DNA from: Thinopyrum elongatum
Lineage: Eukaryota > Streptophyta > Magnoliopsida > Poales > Poaceae
Length of the DNA stretch: 64,000 bases
Reading direction: 5' to 3'
NCBI GenBank assembly: GCA_011799875.1
Contig: CM022298.1
Coordinates: 727,600,181 to 727,664,180, forward strand
Positions 43,631-56,942 of this stretch are shown piece after piece. The position numbers and the translations under genes were made by a program. Each line of letters starts with the position of its first letter. Within the stretch, counting starts at the first letter, position 1. Under the pieces are notes generated by a model. It saw only the letters and a list, made by a program, of their open reading frames with translations, ran no database searches and was not told the origin of the DNA.

Positions 43631-46594
43631 CACGGCATCAGGTCTTTAGAAGGTGCGCAAGCTAGCAAAGAATGAGGTCGTGATGCGTGTCTGGAATGGC
43701 GTTGGGATCGCCGCTCAAGCCGTCGGCATTATGCCTCTACGTCTCCCTTCAGGATTTATTTTGGAACTAACTAACTGTTATTTTGTTCCGGCATTGTGTA
43801 GGAACATTATCTCTGGGTCATGTTTAGTACGCGATGGGTACTCTTACAAGTCTGAGAACAATGGTTTTTCGCTTTATTGTAAAGAAATGTTTTATGGATT
43901 TGCACCCATTGTTGGGGGCCTTTTCATACTAAGTCTTTAATGTGGAAATGATGTCTTTAACGTGAATGCTAAATGCCTTAAGATGGCTGATACCACCACA
44001 ACTTATTTGTGGCACTGTCGGCTTGGCCACATCGGAAAGAGACGCATGCAAAGACTCCAGTCAAATGGAGTTTTACCGTCTTTTGATTTTGAATCATTTG
44101 ACACATGTGAAGCCTGCTTGATGGAAAAAATGACCAAGACGCCATTCACGGGTCATCCTGAACGGGTGGGTGAATTGTTGGAAATAATACATAGTGGTGT
44201 ATGTGGTCCAATGAACACGGCCGCACGGGGTGGGTATTTTTACTTCGTGACTTTTACTGATGATTTAAGTCGGTATGGCTATATCTACTTGATGACGCAT
44301 AAGTCGGAAACCTTTGAGAAGTTCAACGAATTTCAGAATGAGGTAGAAAATCATCGTAACAAAAACATTAAGTTTCTGCGGTCTGATCGCGGGGGCGAAT
44401 ATCTTAGTTATGAGTTTTTGGCCAACATCTAAGTGACCGTGGAATCGTTTCACAGCTTACGCCTCCCGGAACTCCACAGCAAAACGGAGTGTCGGAAAGA
44501 CGTAACCGAACCCTGTTAGACATGGTAAGGTCGATGATGTCTCTTACAGATCTTCCGATATCTTTTTGGGGTCACGCACAGGAAACTGCCGCTCACACAC
44601 TAAACAAAGCACCATCTATGTCTGTTAAGACGACACCACATGAGATGTGGTATGGGAAGAAACCCAGTTTGTCGCATCTTAAAATTTGGGGTTGTGGGGT
44701 GCATGTAAAACATTTACAACCTACCAAACTTGAACCCAGATCAGACAAATGTTACTTTGTAGGTTATCCCAAGGAAACAGTTGGGTATTCCTTCTACCTG
44801 CCCTCTGAGCGCAAAGTGTTTGTCGCTAAAGGCGGAGTCTTTCGCGAGAAAGAGTTTCTCACTAAAGAAGTGAGTGGGAGGACAATACAACTTAATGAGA
44901 TTAGTGAATCTTAGGCAACCGTTGATATGGCTAAGGAACCGGAAGTAATTCTGCAAATTATCTCTACAACTGAGACGGAAGTTGTCGCATGTGATGCCGA
45001 AACTTCAGACAAAGTTGTATTTGAACCGCGCAGATCAAGCAGGGCTGTCGAGCCACCTGAGTGGTTTCATAACGAAATCTTCATTCTTGAAGACGATGAA
45101 CCTGCGCACTACAAGGAAGCGATGGCGGGGTCCAACTCAAGGGAATGTCATAAAGCCATGAAATCCGAGATGGAATCCATGTATGAAAACCAAGTTTGGA
45201 ACTTGGAAGAACTTCCAGAAGGCATAAAGCCCACTGGTTGTAAATGGATTTTCAAAAGAAAGATGGACGCGGATGGTAACATTACTATCCACAAAGCTAG
45301 ACTTGTCACGGCAGGGTTCCCGCAAGTCCCAGGAGTGGACTACGACGAGACTTTCTCACCCGTAGCTATGCTTAGGTCTGTTCGGATATTACTAGCAATT
45401 GCTGTTTATTTTGATTATGAAATATGGAAGATGGACGTCAAAACAGCCTTCCTAAATGGAAACCTCAAAGAGGATGTATACATGATACAGCCAGAAGGTT
45501 TAGTTGTTCATAAGGATGCTGGAAAGGTATGCAAACTTCAGAAACCCATTTATGGTCTGAAGCAAGCGTCGAGGAGCTGGAACATTCGTTTTGATGAAGT
45601 GGTCAAACAATTTGGCATCAACAGGAATGACGAAGAGTCTTGTGTTTACAAGAAGTTTAGTGGGAGCGCAAAAGCATTTCTAATCTTGTATCTGGATGAC
45701 ATATTGTTGATTGGAAATGACGTGAATTTTCTTAGCGAGATAAAACATTCATTGAAGAAGAGTTTTTCAATGAAAGACTTAGGCGAAGCGGCATATGTAT
45801 TGGGCATCAGAATCTATAGAGATAGATCAAGACGCCCATTAGCGCTTAGCCAAAGCACGTACATTGACAAGGTGTTGAAAAGGTTCAACATGGAGAATTC
45901 AAAGAAAAGCCTACTCCCCATGTCACCTGCCACAGTGCTTTGCAAGAATCAGTGTCCTTGGACTCTCGATGAGCGAGTACAGATGAATGATGTTGCATAT
46001 GCTGGGCCGCAGTCAAGGGTATTCTTAAGTACCTCAGAAGGACCAAGGATTTACTCCTTGTGTACGGAGGTGATGAAGAGCTCATTGTAAGTGGTTACAC
46101 TGATGCAGGCTTCATGACTGACCCAGATGACTTCAAATCTCAATCAGGCTATGTTTTCATATTGAACGGTGGCGCAGTTGATTGGAAAAGTTCCAAACAA
46201 AAGACTATGGCGGATTCTACGACGGAGGCGGAATATGTTGTTGCTTCAGAAGCCTCCAAGCAGGCAGTCTGGATCAAGCAATTTCTTGAAGACCTTGGTG
46301 TGGTTCCAAGTGCTCTGGACCCGGTGGAGATCTATTGTGATAATAGTGGCACCGTGGCTCAGGCAAGGGAGCCAAGTTCACACCATAAGACAAGACATAT
46401 TGAACGCAAATATAAACTCATTCGACATTAGGTCGAAGCGGGTGTAGTGAAAGTGCGCAGAGTTCACACGGATGTGAATGTGTCAGACTCGATGACAAAG
46501 CCTCTACCACGAGCAAAGCATGAGCAACACCGTATAGCCATTGGTGTTAGGGAAGCCATGTAACTGGATTATGACTCTAGTGCAAGTGGGAGTC
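43631..46594 (+). pseudogene. Copia cluster 2 internal copy 2: protease to RNase H
   Basis: Starts inside the protease region (VRKLAKNEVVMRV), then pre-integrase (LWHCRLGHIGKRRM), integrase (TDDLSRYGYIYLM, GTPQQNGVSERRNRTL), RT (YLDDILLIG) and a full RNase H (STTEAEYVV, EIYCDNSGT, HHKTRHIERKY). There are fewer stops than in copy 1: SL/CGNDVF (43938-43940, shared with copy 1), a frame slip near 44415, ES/ATV near 44912 and RH/VEAG near 46429. It shares the MNDVAYA deletion and frame change near 46000 with copy 1. Gag is missing. Confidence 0.88.
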
Positions 46595-47289
46595 TATAGG
46601 AGATATGCCCTAGAGGTAGTAATAACAGTTATTTTGTATCTCCTGGTTTGTAATGAAAGTTTATGTTCCATGCTATAACTGTAATGATTCTCGAGTCTGC
46701 AATAAAACGAGGCTCGGAGGGAAACTCATGTGCACATGTGGTATGATAAACGGTAAATTGCATTCCTGGTCATGCCTCTATGACTGGCTCAAGTATTGCA
46801 TGATGATCCTGTTTTCCTCATCATGGGCATGACTATGCCGGCAATTTTGAGGGCACAATTGTTGGTAGAACACTTGTTGAATCGACCCAAATTGATGTTA
46901 TGCTATGAGATACATTCGTCACAAGTTAATGGTTAATAACACAAAGATAGTTAATGTTTGCATAATTCCTTTGACCATGAGAGTACCGAGTTCCTTCCTA
47001 CTTGCTTCGTGAACTTTGGGGTTTTGCTAAACGTCATCCGTAACTGGGTGGCTATTACGGCGGCTTACGGGTTCACGGAAAGGTATGACAAGTAACGAGA
47101 TAGCTCAAGATTGGGATTTGATCCTCCGTCGATGGAGAGATATTCTTAGGGCCCTCTCGGTGTTACGGTATACATCATCGTCTGACCAGACACAATGTGA
47201 TTCAATCACGGGGATGTCGGAACGCGGAAATGAGAATAAAGAACAAAACCGCTAACGAGGTAACTGGCATAGTGGACAAGTGTTGATTC
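46595..47289 (+). repeat. Copia cluster 2, 3' LTR, first part
   Basis: Starts TATAGGAGATATGCCC (TG mutated to TA) after the polypurine tract. It is cut at GATTC (47285-47289) by element D and resumes at 56943. The joined LTR would be about 2134 bp, close to the 5' LTR. Confidence 0.85.
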
Positions 47290-49455
47290 TGTAGGGTAAC
47301 GCAGCAGAAAACAAAAATTTCTGACCTACGCACCAGCCCAGGACCACTATGGAGACTGCATACAAGGTTTGATCATTTTCGTTACCGACTCGTAGCGCAG
47401 CGGAAGTAGAGTCGATGACGATCGGCGGTGCAGATCCCCGCAGCTAGGATTTACAACCTCCCAACCGCGAGGATGTATACCCTCGTCTTCCCTTCGGACA
47501 GCCCTCCGGGAGGCTGTCGAACAGTCCCCCAGACGATGTCGCGGACAGCCCTTCGGGAGGACCTTCGAAACTCGAACGGTCACTCGGACAGCCCTTCGGG
47601 AGGACTCACAGAACTCGGACCGTCACTTGGACAGCCCTTCGGGAGGCACTCTCGAACAGCCCCTCGGGCACTAAGATCGAAACTACGACCTCTCTACAGA
47701 GTTGCACACATACGGTGTCATCTATCCGGCAGGGCTTCGCCGTCCAGAACTAGTTCCCACCGGAACCCAGACAGCCTTTCGGCTCTACGAAACTATTTCG
47801 CTGGGAGGTGGAGAGAATGCCAGATCATGCATGGCTTGTGTGAGAGCTAAGGATGGGGAAATGGCTGCCAAGATCACTCCTATATATAGGCTAGCCAAGG
47901 GGTAAAATTGTCACACAAAAACCCCAAAGTGCCCTTGGAATATCCCTTTCCAAAAGGGAATATGCCATATGGGAGTGCCATGTGGAGCACCATGGTGCTC
48001 CACCTCCTTGGCCGGCCACCCTTGGGGGGGGACCCCCCCATGAGGTGCCATGCCCTCCTTCCCCTTCTAGAAGGCCCTTTTGGAATTTCCAAAAAGGTGC
48101 TTTCCATAAAATTCCCAAAAAGCACTTTCACTATTCACGACGACATTTTTCAGCGTCCGTTCGAACTGAAAATATTTATGTGGGCTTAGAACATTTCCAG
48201 TACCCACTAAAATAATTTTCAATGCGTTCTGGAACAATTCCAGTTTAGTGATTTCATCTGCGAAAAGCATCTGAAGCAGTTCCGGCAGCCCCGGAACATT
48301 TCCGGTTTTTCTTCCAGAAAATTCCCAGAAGTTTCCAGAATGATTCTGGTATCCTCCAAGAATTATCAGGCATGTGCCGAAACCATTTTGACTTAATGGT
48401 ATCCCCTGAAACAACTTTTCAGTTTCACCGGAACTCATCCGGTGACCTCTCTCTGCGGAACTTTTCCGCTGTCCGAAACTTTTCGGTGTCCGAAACTTTT
48501 TCGGTGATTTTCTCTCAGACTCCCTATCTAGTATTCAGCAGATAGATGACCCTTACGCGTGTGACCCTATAGGTTCGGTGAAGTATAGACATGACACGGA
48601 ACCCCTTCCGATCAATGATCAACATCGGAGCCGTGGACACCCATATTGACCCCTATACCCACACGAATGAATATTCGAGTGAACCTCCAGTTGCCGTGTG
48701 CTATTCCTGTTGCTTCGTGATATGTTACAAATACCCGAGGTGAGACATGTTGGCATTCCCGTGGATCAACACTTGTCCACTATGCTAGTTACCTCGTTAC
48801 CGGTATTGTTCTCTTTTCTCGTTACCATGTTCCGGCATCCCCGTGATCAAAGCACAAAGTGTCTGGCCAGACGATGATGGATACCGTAACACCGAGAGGG
48901 CCCAGAGATATCTCTCCATCGCCGGAGGAGCAAATCCCAATCTTGAGCTATCAAGTTACTTGACACACTTTTCCATGAACCCGTAAGCCGCCGTAATAGC
49001 CACCCATTTACGGATGACGTTTAACAAACCCCAAAGTTCATGAAGCAAGCATGAAGAAACTCGATACTCTCATGGTCTAAGGAATCATGCAAACATTAAC
49101 CATCTCTGTGTTATTAACCATTAACTTGTGACGAAAGAACCTCATAGCATAACATCAATCGGGTCGATTCAACACAAATGTTCTGTTAACATTGTGCCCT
49201 CAAAATTGCTGGCATAGTCATGCCCATGATCAGGAAAACAGGATCATCATGCAATACTTGAGCCAGTCATAGAGGCTTGACTAGGAATACATTTTATCAT
49301 TTATTATTCCACACGTGCATATGAGTCTTCCTCCGAGCCTCGTTTTATTTGCAGACTCGAGAACCATAGCAGTTATAGCATGGAACATAAACCTAATTAT
49401 GAACAGGGAGATAATCAATAACATTTATTATTACCTCTAGGGCATATCTCCTACA
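47290..49455 (-). repeat. Copia D left (3') LTR, 2166 bp
   Basis: Plus-strand ends TGTAGGGTAACG and CTCCTACA. Four copies of 'acagccc(t/c)tc(c)gggagg' at intervals of about 45 bp lie at 47497-47650. The TATA box region 'cctatatatagg' is near 47880. Confidence 0.9.
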
Positions 49456-52400
49456 GACTCCCACTTGCACTAGAGTCAATAATCTAGTTAATGCTAATGC
49501 ACTTTATACCTGTGGCACACCGGTGTAAATATGCTTCGCTTGTGGTATAGCCTGAATGTCCAACGGATCTGACGACTTCAGCTCCGTGTGTATCTTTGCA
49601 TATCCTCGCGTCTTCACGCTTTCACAAAATTCATATTTTGTGTGGACTTGGCTTGGTATGTATGCGAATCACAGGTCGAACCTGGATTCCTCAGACTGAG
49701 TTATGGAGCAACTACTTGCAGTAGTGTCCCATTGACAAAAGCCATCTTGGAACCATACTAAGTTCATGAATGAACTATATGATTCAACATCTTCTTTGTC
49801 GCTTTTAAAAGCGGCAACATACTTTGCCTCTGTTATAGAATTCGCCACAGTAACTTGTTTGGAACAATTTCCAACTACCGTGCCACCATATTGTGTATTG
49901 CACAAAACCCTTAACATAAATCGAAAATCGCTTGGAGCATGGATGAAGACTGTATCGATGTAACCTTTTACAACGAACTCTTCATGATCTCCGCTTGCGA
50001 GAAAACATGTCATCAGTGCTACTATAGTACTTAATGACCCTTTTTCACTGTTGTCCCATGATCAGTACTTTTGATCACTTTGGTATCTATACTTGCAACA
50101 ACTTTGGGAGTATTGGACATATCTGGTTGTTTTTTTTCATACCATGGAATACATGATTAATCCAAACACAAGAGTGTGTGGAATCTCCATCATGTATTTT
50201 GCTCATCAGTGTTTTGGGACACCGAGTCTTGCAAAAACTCTTTCCATGTGACTTCGGCAAGAATCACTCCTTGACGTTTTTAATGCTAAAAGGTTTTAGC
50301 ATCTTGTCAATATGTATCTTTGCTCAGCCCCATTAGGTAAATCTATCTCCATAGATCATCATGCCTAATATAAAGGCTATTTAGCCCAAGCACTTCATCG
50401 AAAAACTATTTTCAAATGAAGTCCTAATTCGTGTCAAGAAATTTATTTCCAATTAACAATGTGTCAAGCACACAACGGTTTTTAGAAATTTTGTTATGCT
50501 CCCACTTACTTTCTTGAATCATAAGCATCTTCGTTACCCATTGATGAAGTCAAAACCTTTTTGACCATTTCATCAAAGCGAAGATTCCAACTCCATTTTG
50601 CTCTCTTCTGTCCATTGCTGGAACTCTGAAGTATGCACATTCACTAGCATCCTCTGGATCGACAAAATACTTTGGACTGTATCACTCACAAGTCCTAGGT
50701 TGCATTTCCATCTTATGGAAATCGTTTTGGCATCCATGTTTCATATCTCATGACTGAAATATGTATTAATTGCTAGTTCAACCCGAACCGACTTTAAGCA
50801 TCGCTACGGTGAAACAATCTCATCGTAGTCAACTCCTTGAACTTGTATATTGCAACAAGTCGAGCTTTATGGATAAAACATTTTTATCCGTATCAGTTTT
50901 AAGTTCCATAAATATTCGTCAGACTCTAAGTCTTCCGAAAGGTGTATCAAGGTTTTAATCTTGAATCACTTATATGGAAACTATCTCGGATTGTATTGGC
51001 ATTTAGCCAATTCCGGAGTCAGGGCCCATCAACGCTTCCTTGTGTATCGTAGGTATACTGTTGTCTAACAACAATATCTCGTTTGCACACCTGAGAGGTT
51101 TGCACGAGCCTTGCCTACGTGGTTCAGCTGCAAGTTCGACTGAAGTCCATACATTTTATTGTAGAGACTTCCGTATCAGTCGCAGTAGGAAACTCCGGAA
51201 TCACTTCCAAGGTTCCTTTCCTTTGACCTGATGACGAAGATACTGGTTATCTCGTCGAGTTGCACTGTCCTCCCACTCACCTTTTGCAAGAACAATTCTC
51301 TTTAAAAGCATACCGTTCTTTGTGGCAAACCTATTTGCCTCGGTATAGTGAGGGAGGAATACCCAATGACTTGGGACAACCTACAAAGTAGCACTTGTCT
51401 GATTTGGAATAGGTTTGTAACCTTTTACACAAGCCCCATATTCCAAATGTTAAGAAAAGATATAACATGGTTGGGCGTACCATACCATGGTGTCATTTCA
51501 ACAGACCTGATGGAGCTCTTTTCAGTGTAAAAGCCGTAGTCTCTAAAGCATCACTCTTTAAAAGGGATAATGGCAAATTTATATATGTCATCTTTGATCT
51601 TACCATGTCATAAATGGTTTGATTACATCTTCACGGACTTTCCACATGCAATGGTGTTCCGGGAGGTGCAAGTTATGAAACTACTTTCATAACTCATCAG
51701 ACATTCGCTAAACTTGTAACTCAAATATTCCTTTCTGCAATCAAATTGTAGAAACATAATTTTCTTGTTACAATAACTTCTACTTCATTCTTGAAAACCT
51801 TTTGAATGATTTCAAAAGATCCAGACTTACGTCTCATCAAGTAAATATCCATATATCTACTTGAGTCATTTTTGAAGATAGATAAATCCACTACTTGCAA
51901 CAACATTTATCGGACTACATACATCAAAATGTATGATCACCAATAAGTTCTTTGCTCGTTCCTTATTGCCTGTGAACGATATTTCAGTCACTTCACTTTT
52001 CGGAGGAAAGTTGCAAGTGTCAGGTGATTCAAAATCAAACGACTTCAAAAATCCATCATAATGGAATTTTCCATGCGGGTTTCTCCAATGTGACCAAATG
52101 CAGTGCCACACTTGTGTGGTATTCTTTTAGTCTTATGACATTTAGCGTCAGTGTTATGGATGTATCATATTACCATCAATATTCATAACATACGTCCCAT
52201 CGATGATGGAAGTATGGCCCTCATGTTATTCATGATACTGAACAACAATTGTTCTTCTATGAACAATTCTTTTGCAACAAACATTGTGCAAAGGCCTAGA
52301 GTGTATGAAACTCTAAAATGAATTATGAAAGTAAACCCAGAGGTAATGTATCATTATCAATATTCATAACATACATCTCATTCATAATGAAAGTATGGCC

Positions 52401-53400
52401 CTTATGTTATTCATAACATCGAACATCAAAAGTTCTCTTATAAACAAACTTCTTGCAAGATACCTTATGCAATGGGCTAGAGTTTGTGAAACTCCAAACG
52501 AATTATAAAAATAAATACAGACGGTAATACACCGATGGAAGGTATAGTAACATTTACTATGTTCCCCGTGTATACCTAAAACTCATTTCTGGCTAGTCTT
52601 TCAGGCCATAGTAGTTCTTACATCGAGTTGCAACAGAAAGCAATCGAGCGGGTATCTTTGTGATTAACTCACAATACCCAAGAATCAGTGATTAACAATT
52701 TAATCATAATTCCCAAGGACTATATCTTTGACCAGCCTTCTATACATCAAAAACTTGTATGACATTCATACATGAGCTGGATATTCCAGTCTCCTTTCTT
52801 TCTGCCTTTATACTTCTAACAGTTTAACTTTCAGTATTTCTCCTACTCTCAGAAAAAACACCGAACTTAAGAGTGGCGTTAGCCCCGGACTTCCTAGGTG
52901 TGAAAGTCTTACTAACACCCTTCGGACACTTCCTTTCTCTTTAAGTTGTTGTTTTATTCACCTTTCATCATATGACAGGCGTTCTTCTGGATCCCTCTCT
53001 TATCAGTCTAATGCATAGTAAACTCCTTTACTAATAGTTTGCAAACAAACATTGCTTTGGCTATCTCATATCTTTTAGCCTTTGTCTGTCTCTGAAAATA
53101 ATTTTCAGATTCCATGAATATCACATAACTATCCAAACTTTCGAAGTTCGGGTCTCATGGAAGCAAATGTATTGCACTTGACTGAAACAGAATTCTAGCT
53201 TTTGGATCGAAGGACGAGAGTCACATGATCCATAGCATAAGCGAAAGAATACCGAAAGTATGCGATAGGACAAAGTCCTTCTCGGCACTCTTGAGGACAA
53301 TCCTCACATTACGTTACCAACCGTAAATTTTTAACCAGATATTTAACAGCTATTCAATTTTAATAGGGAAGGTGGAAATGCGAGCCATTATTCTACAACT
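49456..53400 (-). pseudogene. Copia D decayed pol/gag region
   Basis: Recognisable remnants, right to left: gag-like sequence near 53300-52600 (not readable as one frame); pre-integrase LWHC region reduced to MWHCIWSHW at 52111; SFDFESPDTC and an integrase stub (SRYMDIYLMRR, 51906-51721); RT traces near 50900-50300; and RNase H traces (EEFVVKGYIDTVF, NSITEAKYVAAF, 50013-49669). Every domain has multiple stops and indels, and no complete catalytic motif was found. This level of decay contrasts with the near-identical LTRs around it. Confidence 0.82.
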
Positions 53401-54770
53401 ATTATGCAAATCACACTTAGACAGTGTTCAAAATTAATTGCACTGAGAATTAAACAAGATAATTCTACAGTGCGCTCCCACTCAAATCAATATCTCTCAT
53501 AATTGATTGTGAGTGATTCAAGATCCGCATTTCAATTCAACGCCATTGATGGTAGCATCACTGATGACGAAAATCTCAATCGGTAGGCAAACTTGCCAAT
53601 CACATCTCTATGTGACTCTTGTTCATCTTTCGATGCGTGTGTTCCGAGCTCATGACTTTCATGCCTGAACGTCAAGACAACCAAGTGATCTCGCTGCGAG
53701 ATCTCAACTCACCCGCCTCACACATCCCTAATCGTTCGTACCCATGTTAGCATGTGATACCCCGAAAAGTTAGGTGCCGTGACGGTGCTACACTTGGGAG
53801 AACACTAACTACTTGATATTTTTGTGAGAGATCACCCTAATAAAAGCGACTACCGCGCAATCAAGAAGGGTGCAACATAAGGGATAAACATCTCAGGCAA
53901 TTCATAATAGCATGATATGGTATAGCCCTTTCTGACGGAGAAGTCTTGTATTCCTTCGTCTTCGGCATTCACGTCGGTGATCACCTTCGCGAAGATTGCC
54001 ACCACCTTGTCGATGCAGCAGATAATATTGCTATCTCTATAGCTAATAAAATAATGCATTACACAAGGTTGACACACAGGTCATTTAAAGTGCAATCATA
54101 TGGCTCCAGCCATCATGCCGAATCATGACACGCAGGTTATGTTAATCAATTTACATTATATAGTCATCTCATACATAATCAAATTATTATGAGCACCGCT
54201 ATACCACATCACATGCACATGTAAACCCTCCTGCAAAACCAAGTTAGACGTCTCTAATCGGTTCATGCAAAAACTTGTTTTACGTGGCTTCTAAGGTTTC
54301 GAAACAAACCGAAGCTACCAACGTCCATCATCAAGTATGATAATTCAAGCGCTAGTTTAACAATGCGGGGTGTATGAAAACCGAGATAATAAAATCTCGA
54401 GCCCCATACTGAACTTCGTCATACGCATGACCCCCGTGCAGATCATATCTGCATTGCCCTTTCATCTGCGAAATTTCATCTTTCTTTTTAACTACGGTGG
54501 AATTCAATGAACTGTTAGCACTTCGTTGATCAATCAGGATCGCGGATTGCCAGAACATTGAAACTCCACCATGCTGTTATCAAGATCAGAAATATGCAAA
54601 TTCCAGGGAAGCAACAAGAATATCGGGTAACAGATTTCATCTGCTACCCGCACAAATAATTTTCAGTAATAGAACTCATCTACTACCTAATTATATTGTG
54701 CAACACCCATACATCTCATGTATTCTAGATCGCAACCTGCATCTACGCATAGCATGGCTCATGATGCCAC
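53401..54770 (-). other. Copia D leader with primer-binding site and leader frame
   Basis: About 1.37 kb, still readily alignable with the leaders of clusters 1 and 2. The leader frame occurs at 54077-53850 and here begins with an ATG because one base was lost (MCQPCVMHYFISYRDSN; ends VAPFLIAR). Retention of the leader beside a ruined pol suggests that its RNA, not a protein, is what is needed. Confidence 0.7.
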
Positions 54771-56937
54771 TGTAGGGTAACGCAGCAGAAAACAAAAATT
54801 TCTGACCTACGCACCAGCCCAGGACCACTATGGAGACTGCATACAAGGTTTGATCATTTTCGTTACCGACTCGTAGCGCAGCGGAAGTAGAGTCGATGAC
54901 GATCGGCGGTGCAGATCCCCGCAGCTAGGATTTACAACCTCCCAACCGCGAGGATGTATACCCTCGTCTTCCCTTCGGACAGCCCTCCGGGAGGCTGTCG
55001 AACAGTCCCCCAGACGATGTCGCGGACAGCCCTTCGGGAGGACCTTCGAAACTCGAACGGTCACTCGGACAGCCCTTCGGGAGGACTCACAGAACTCGGA
55101 CCGTCACTTGGACAGCCCTTCGGGAGGCACTCTCGAACAGCCCCTCGGGCACTAAGATCGAAACTACGACCTCTCTACAGAGTTGCACACATACGGTGTC
55201 ATCTATCCGGCAGGGCTTCGCCGTCTAGAACTAGTTCCCACCGGAACCCAGACAGCCTTTCGGCTCTACGAAACTATTTCGCTGGGAGGGAGAGAGAATG
55301 CCAGATCATGCATGGCTTGTGTGAGAGCTAAGGATGGGGAAATGGCTGCCAAGATCACTCCTATATATAGGCTAGCCAAGGGGTAAAATTGTCACACAAA
55401 AACCCCAAAGTGCCCTTGGAATATCCCTTTCCAAAAGGGAATATGCCATATGGGAGTGCCATGTGGAGCACCATGGTGCTCCACCTCCTTGGCCGGCCAC
55501 CCTTGGGGGGGGACCCCCCCCATGAGGTGCCATGCCCTCCTTCCCCTTCTAGAAGGCCCTTTTGGAATTTCCAAAAAGGTGCTTTCCATAAAAATCCCAA
55601 AAAGCACTTTCACTATTCACAACGACATTTTTCAGCGTCCGTTCGAACTGAAAATATTTATGTGGGCTTAGAACATTTCCAGTACCCACTAAAATAATTT
55701 TCAATGCGTTCTGGAACAATTCCAGTTTAGTGATTTCATCTGCGAAAAGCATCTGAAGCGGTTCCGGCAGCCCCGGAACATTTCCGGTTTTTCTTCCAGA
55801 AAATTCCCAGAAGTTTCCAGAATGATTCTGGTATCCTCCAAGAATTATCAGGCATGTGCCGAAACCATTTTGACTTAATGGTATCCCCTGAAACAACTTT
55901 TCAGTTTCACCGGAACTCATCCGGTGACCTCTCTCTGCGGAACTTTTCCGCTGTCCGAAACTTTTCGGTGTCCGAAACTTTTTCGGTGATTTTCTCTCAG
56001 ACTCCCTATCTAGTATTCAGCAGATAGATGACCCTTAAGCGTGTGACCCTATAGGTTCGGCGAAGTATAGACATGACACGGAACCCCTTCCGATCAATGA
56101 TCAACATCGGAGCCGTGGACACCCATATTGACCCCTATACCCACACGAATGAATATTCGAGTGAACCTCCAGTTGCCGTGTGCTATTCCTGTTGCTTCGT
56201 GATATGTTACAAATACCCGAGGTGAGACATGTTGGCATTCCCGTGGATCAACACTTGTCCACTATGCTAGTTACCTCGTTACCGGTATTGTTCTCTTTTC
56301 TCGTTACCATGTTCCGGCATCCCCGTGATCAAATCACAAAGTGTCTGGCCAGACGATGATGGATACCGTAACACCGAGAGGGCCCAGAGATATCTCTCCA
56401 TCGCCGGAGGAGCAAATCCCAATCTTGAGCTATCAAGTTACTTGACACACTTTTCCATGAACCCGTAAGCCGCCGTAATAGCCACCCATTTACGGATGAC
56501 GTTTAACAAACCCCAAAGTTCATGAAGCAAGAATGAAGAAACTCGATACTCTCATGGTCTAAGGAATCATGCAAACATTAACCATCTCTGTGTTATTAAC
56601 CATTAACTTGTGACGAAAGAACCTCATAGCATAACATCAATCGGGTCGATTCAACACAAATGTTCTGTTAACATTGTGCCCTCAAAATTGCTAGCATAGT
56701 CATGCCCATGATCAGGAAAACAGGATCATCATGCAATACTTGAGCCAGTCATAGAGGCTTGACTAGGAATACATTTTATCATTTATTATTCCACACGTGC
56801 ATATGAGTCTTCCTCCGAGCCTCGTTTTATTTGCAGACTCGAGAACCATAGCAGTTATAGCATGGAACATAAACCTAATTATGAACAGGGAGATAATCAA
56901 TAACATTTATTATTGCCTCTAGGGCATATCTCCTACA
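54771..56937 (-). repeat. Copia D right (5') LTR, 2167 bp
   Basis: Near-identical to 47290-49455. Visible differences include C/T in 'gccgt(c/t)tagaact', T/G in 'gggagg(t/g)gagag', A/G in 'gaagc(a/g)gttcc', C/A in 'cctta(c/a)gcgtg' and A/G in 'tatt(a/g)cctctag'. As 5' LTR it holds the active promoter position for minus-strand transcription. Confidence 0.9.
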
Positions 56938-56942
56938 GATTC

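Larger units (their letters stand above)
47290..56937 (-). mobile_element. Copia element D: complete, young, with decayed internal region (9648 bp)
   Basis: Both ends carry full LTRs (47290-49455 and 54771-56937), TG...CA termini and a perfect target duplication GATTC (47285-47289, 56938-56942). The primer-binding site (TGGCATCATGAGCC, minus strand, 54769-54756) and the polypurine tract complement (49456-49470) are intact. By eye the two LTRs differ at about a dozen positions in 2166 bp. The internal 5.3 kb matches copia gag-pol only in scattered, frame-broken pieces. Structure and low LTR divergence mean it moved recently, which its own proteins could not have done. Confidence 0.9.

Noticed and set aside
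47497..47670. Regularly spaced 'cagcccttcgggagg' repeats looking like a CRISPR-type array
   Set aside because: Only four or five units, spacers are related to each other, and they occur in every copy of a plant LTR. Eukaryotic LTR repeats.
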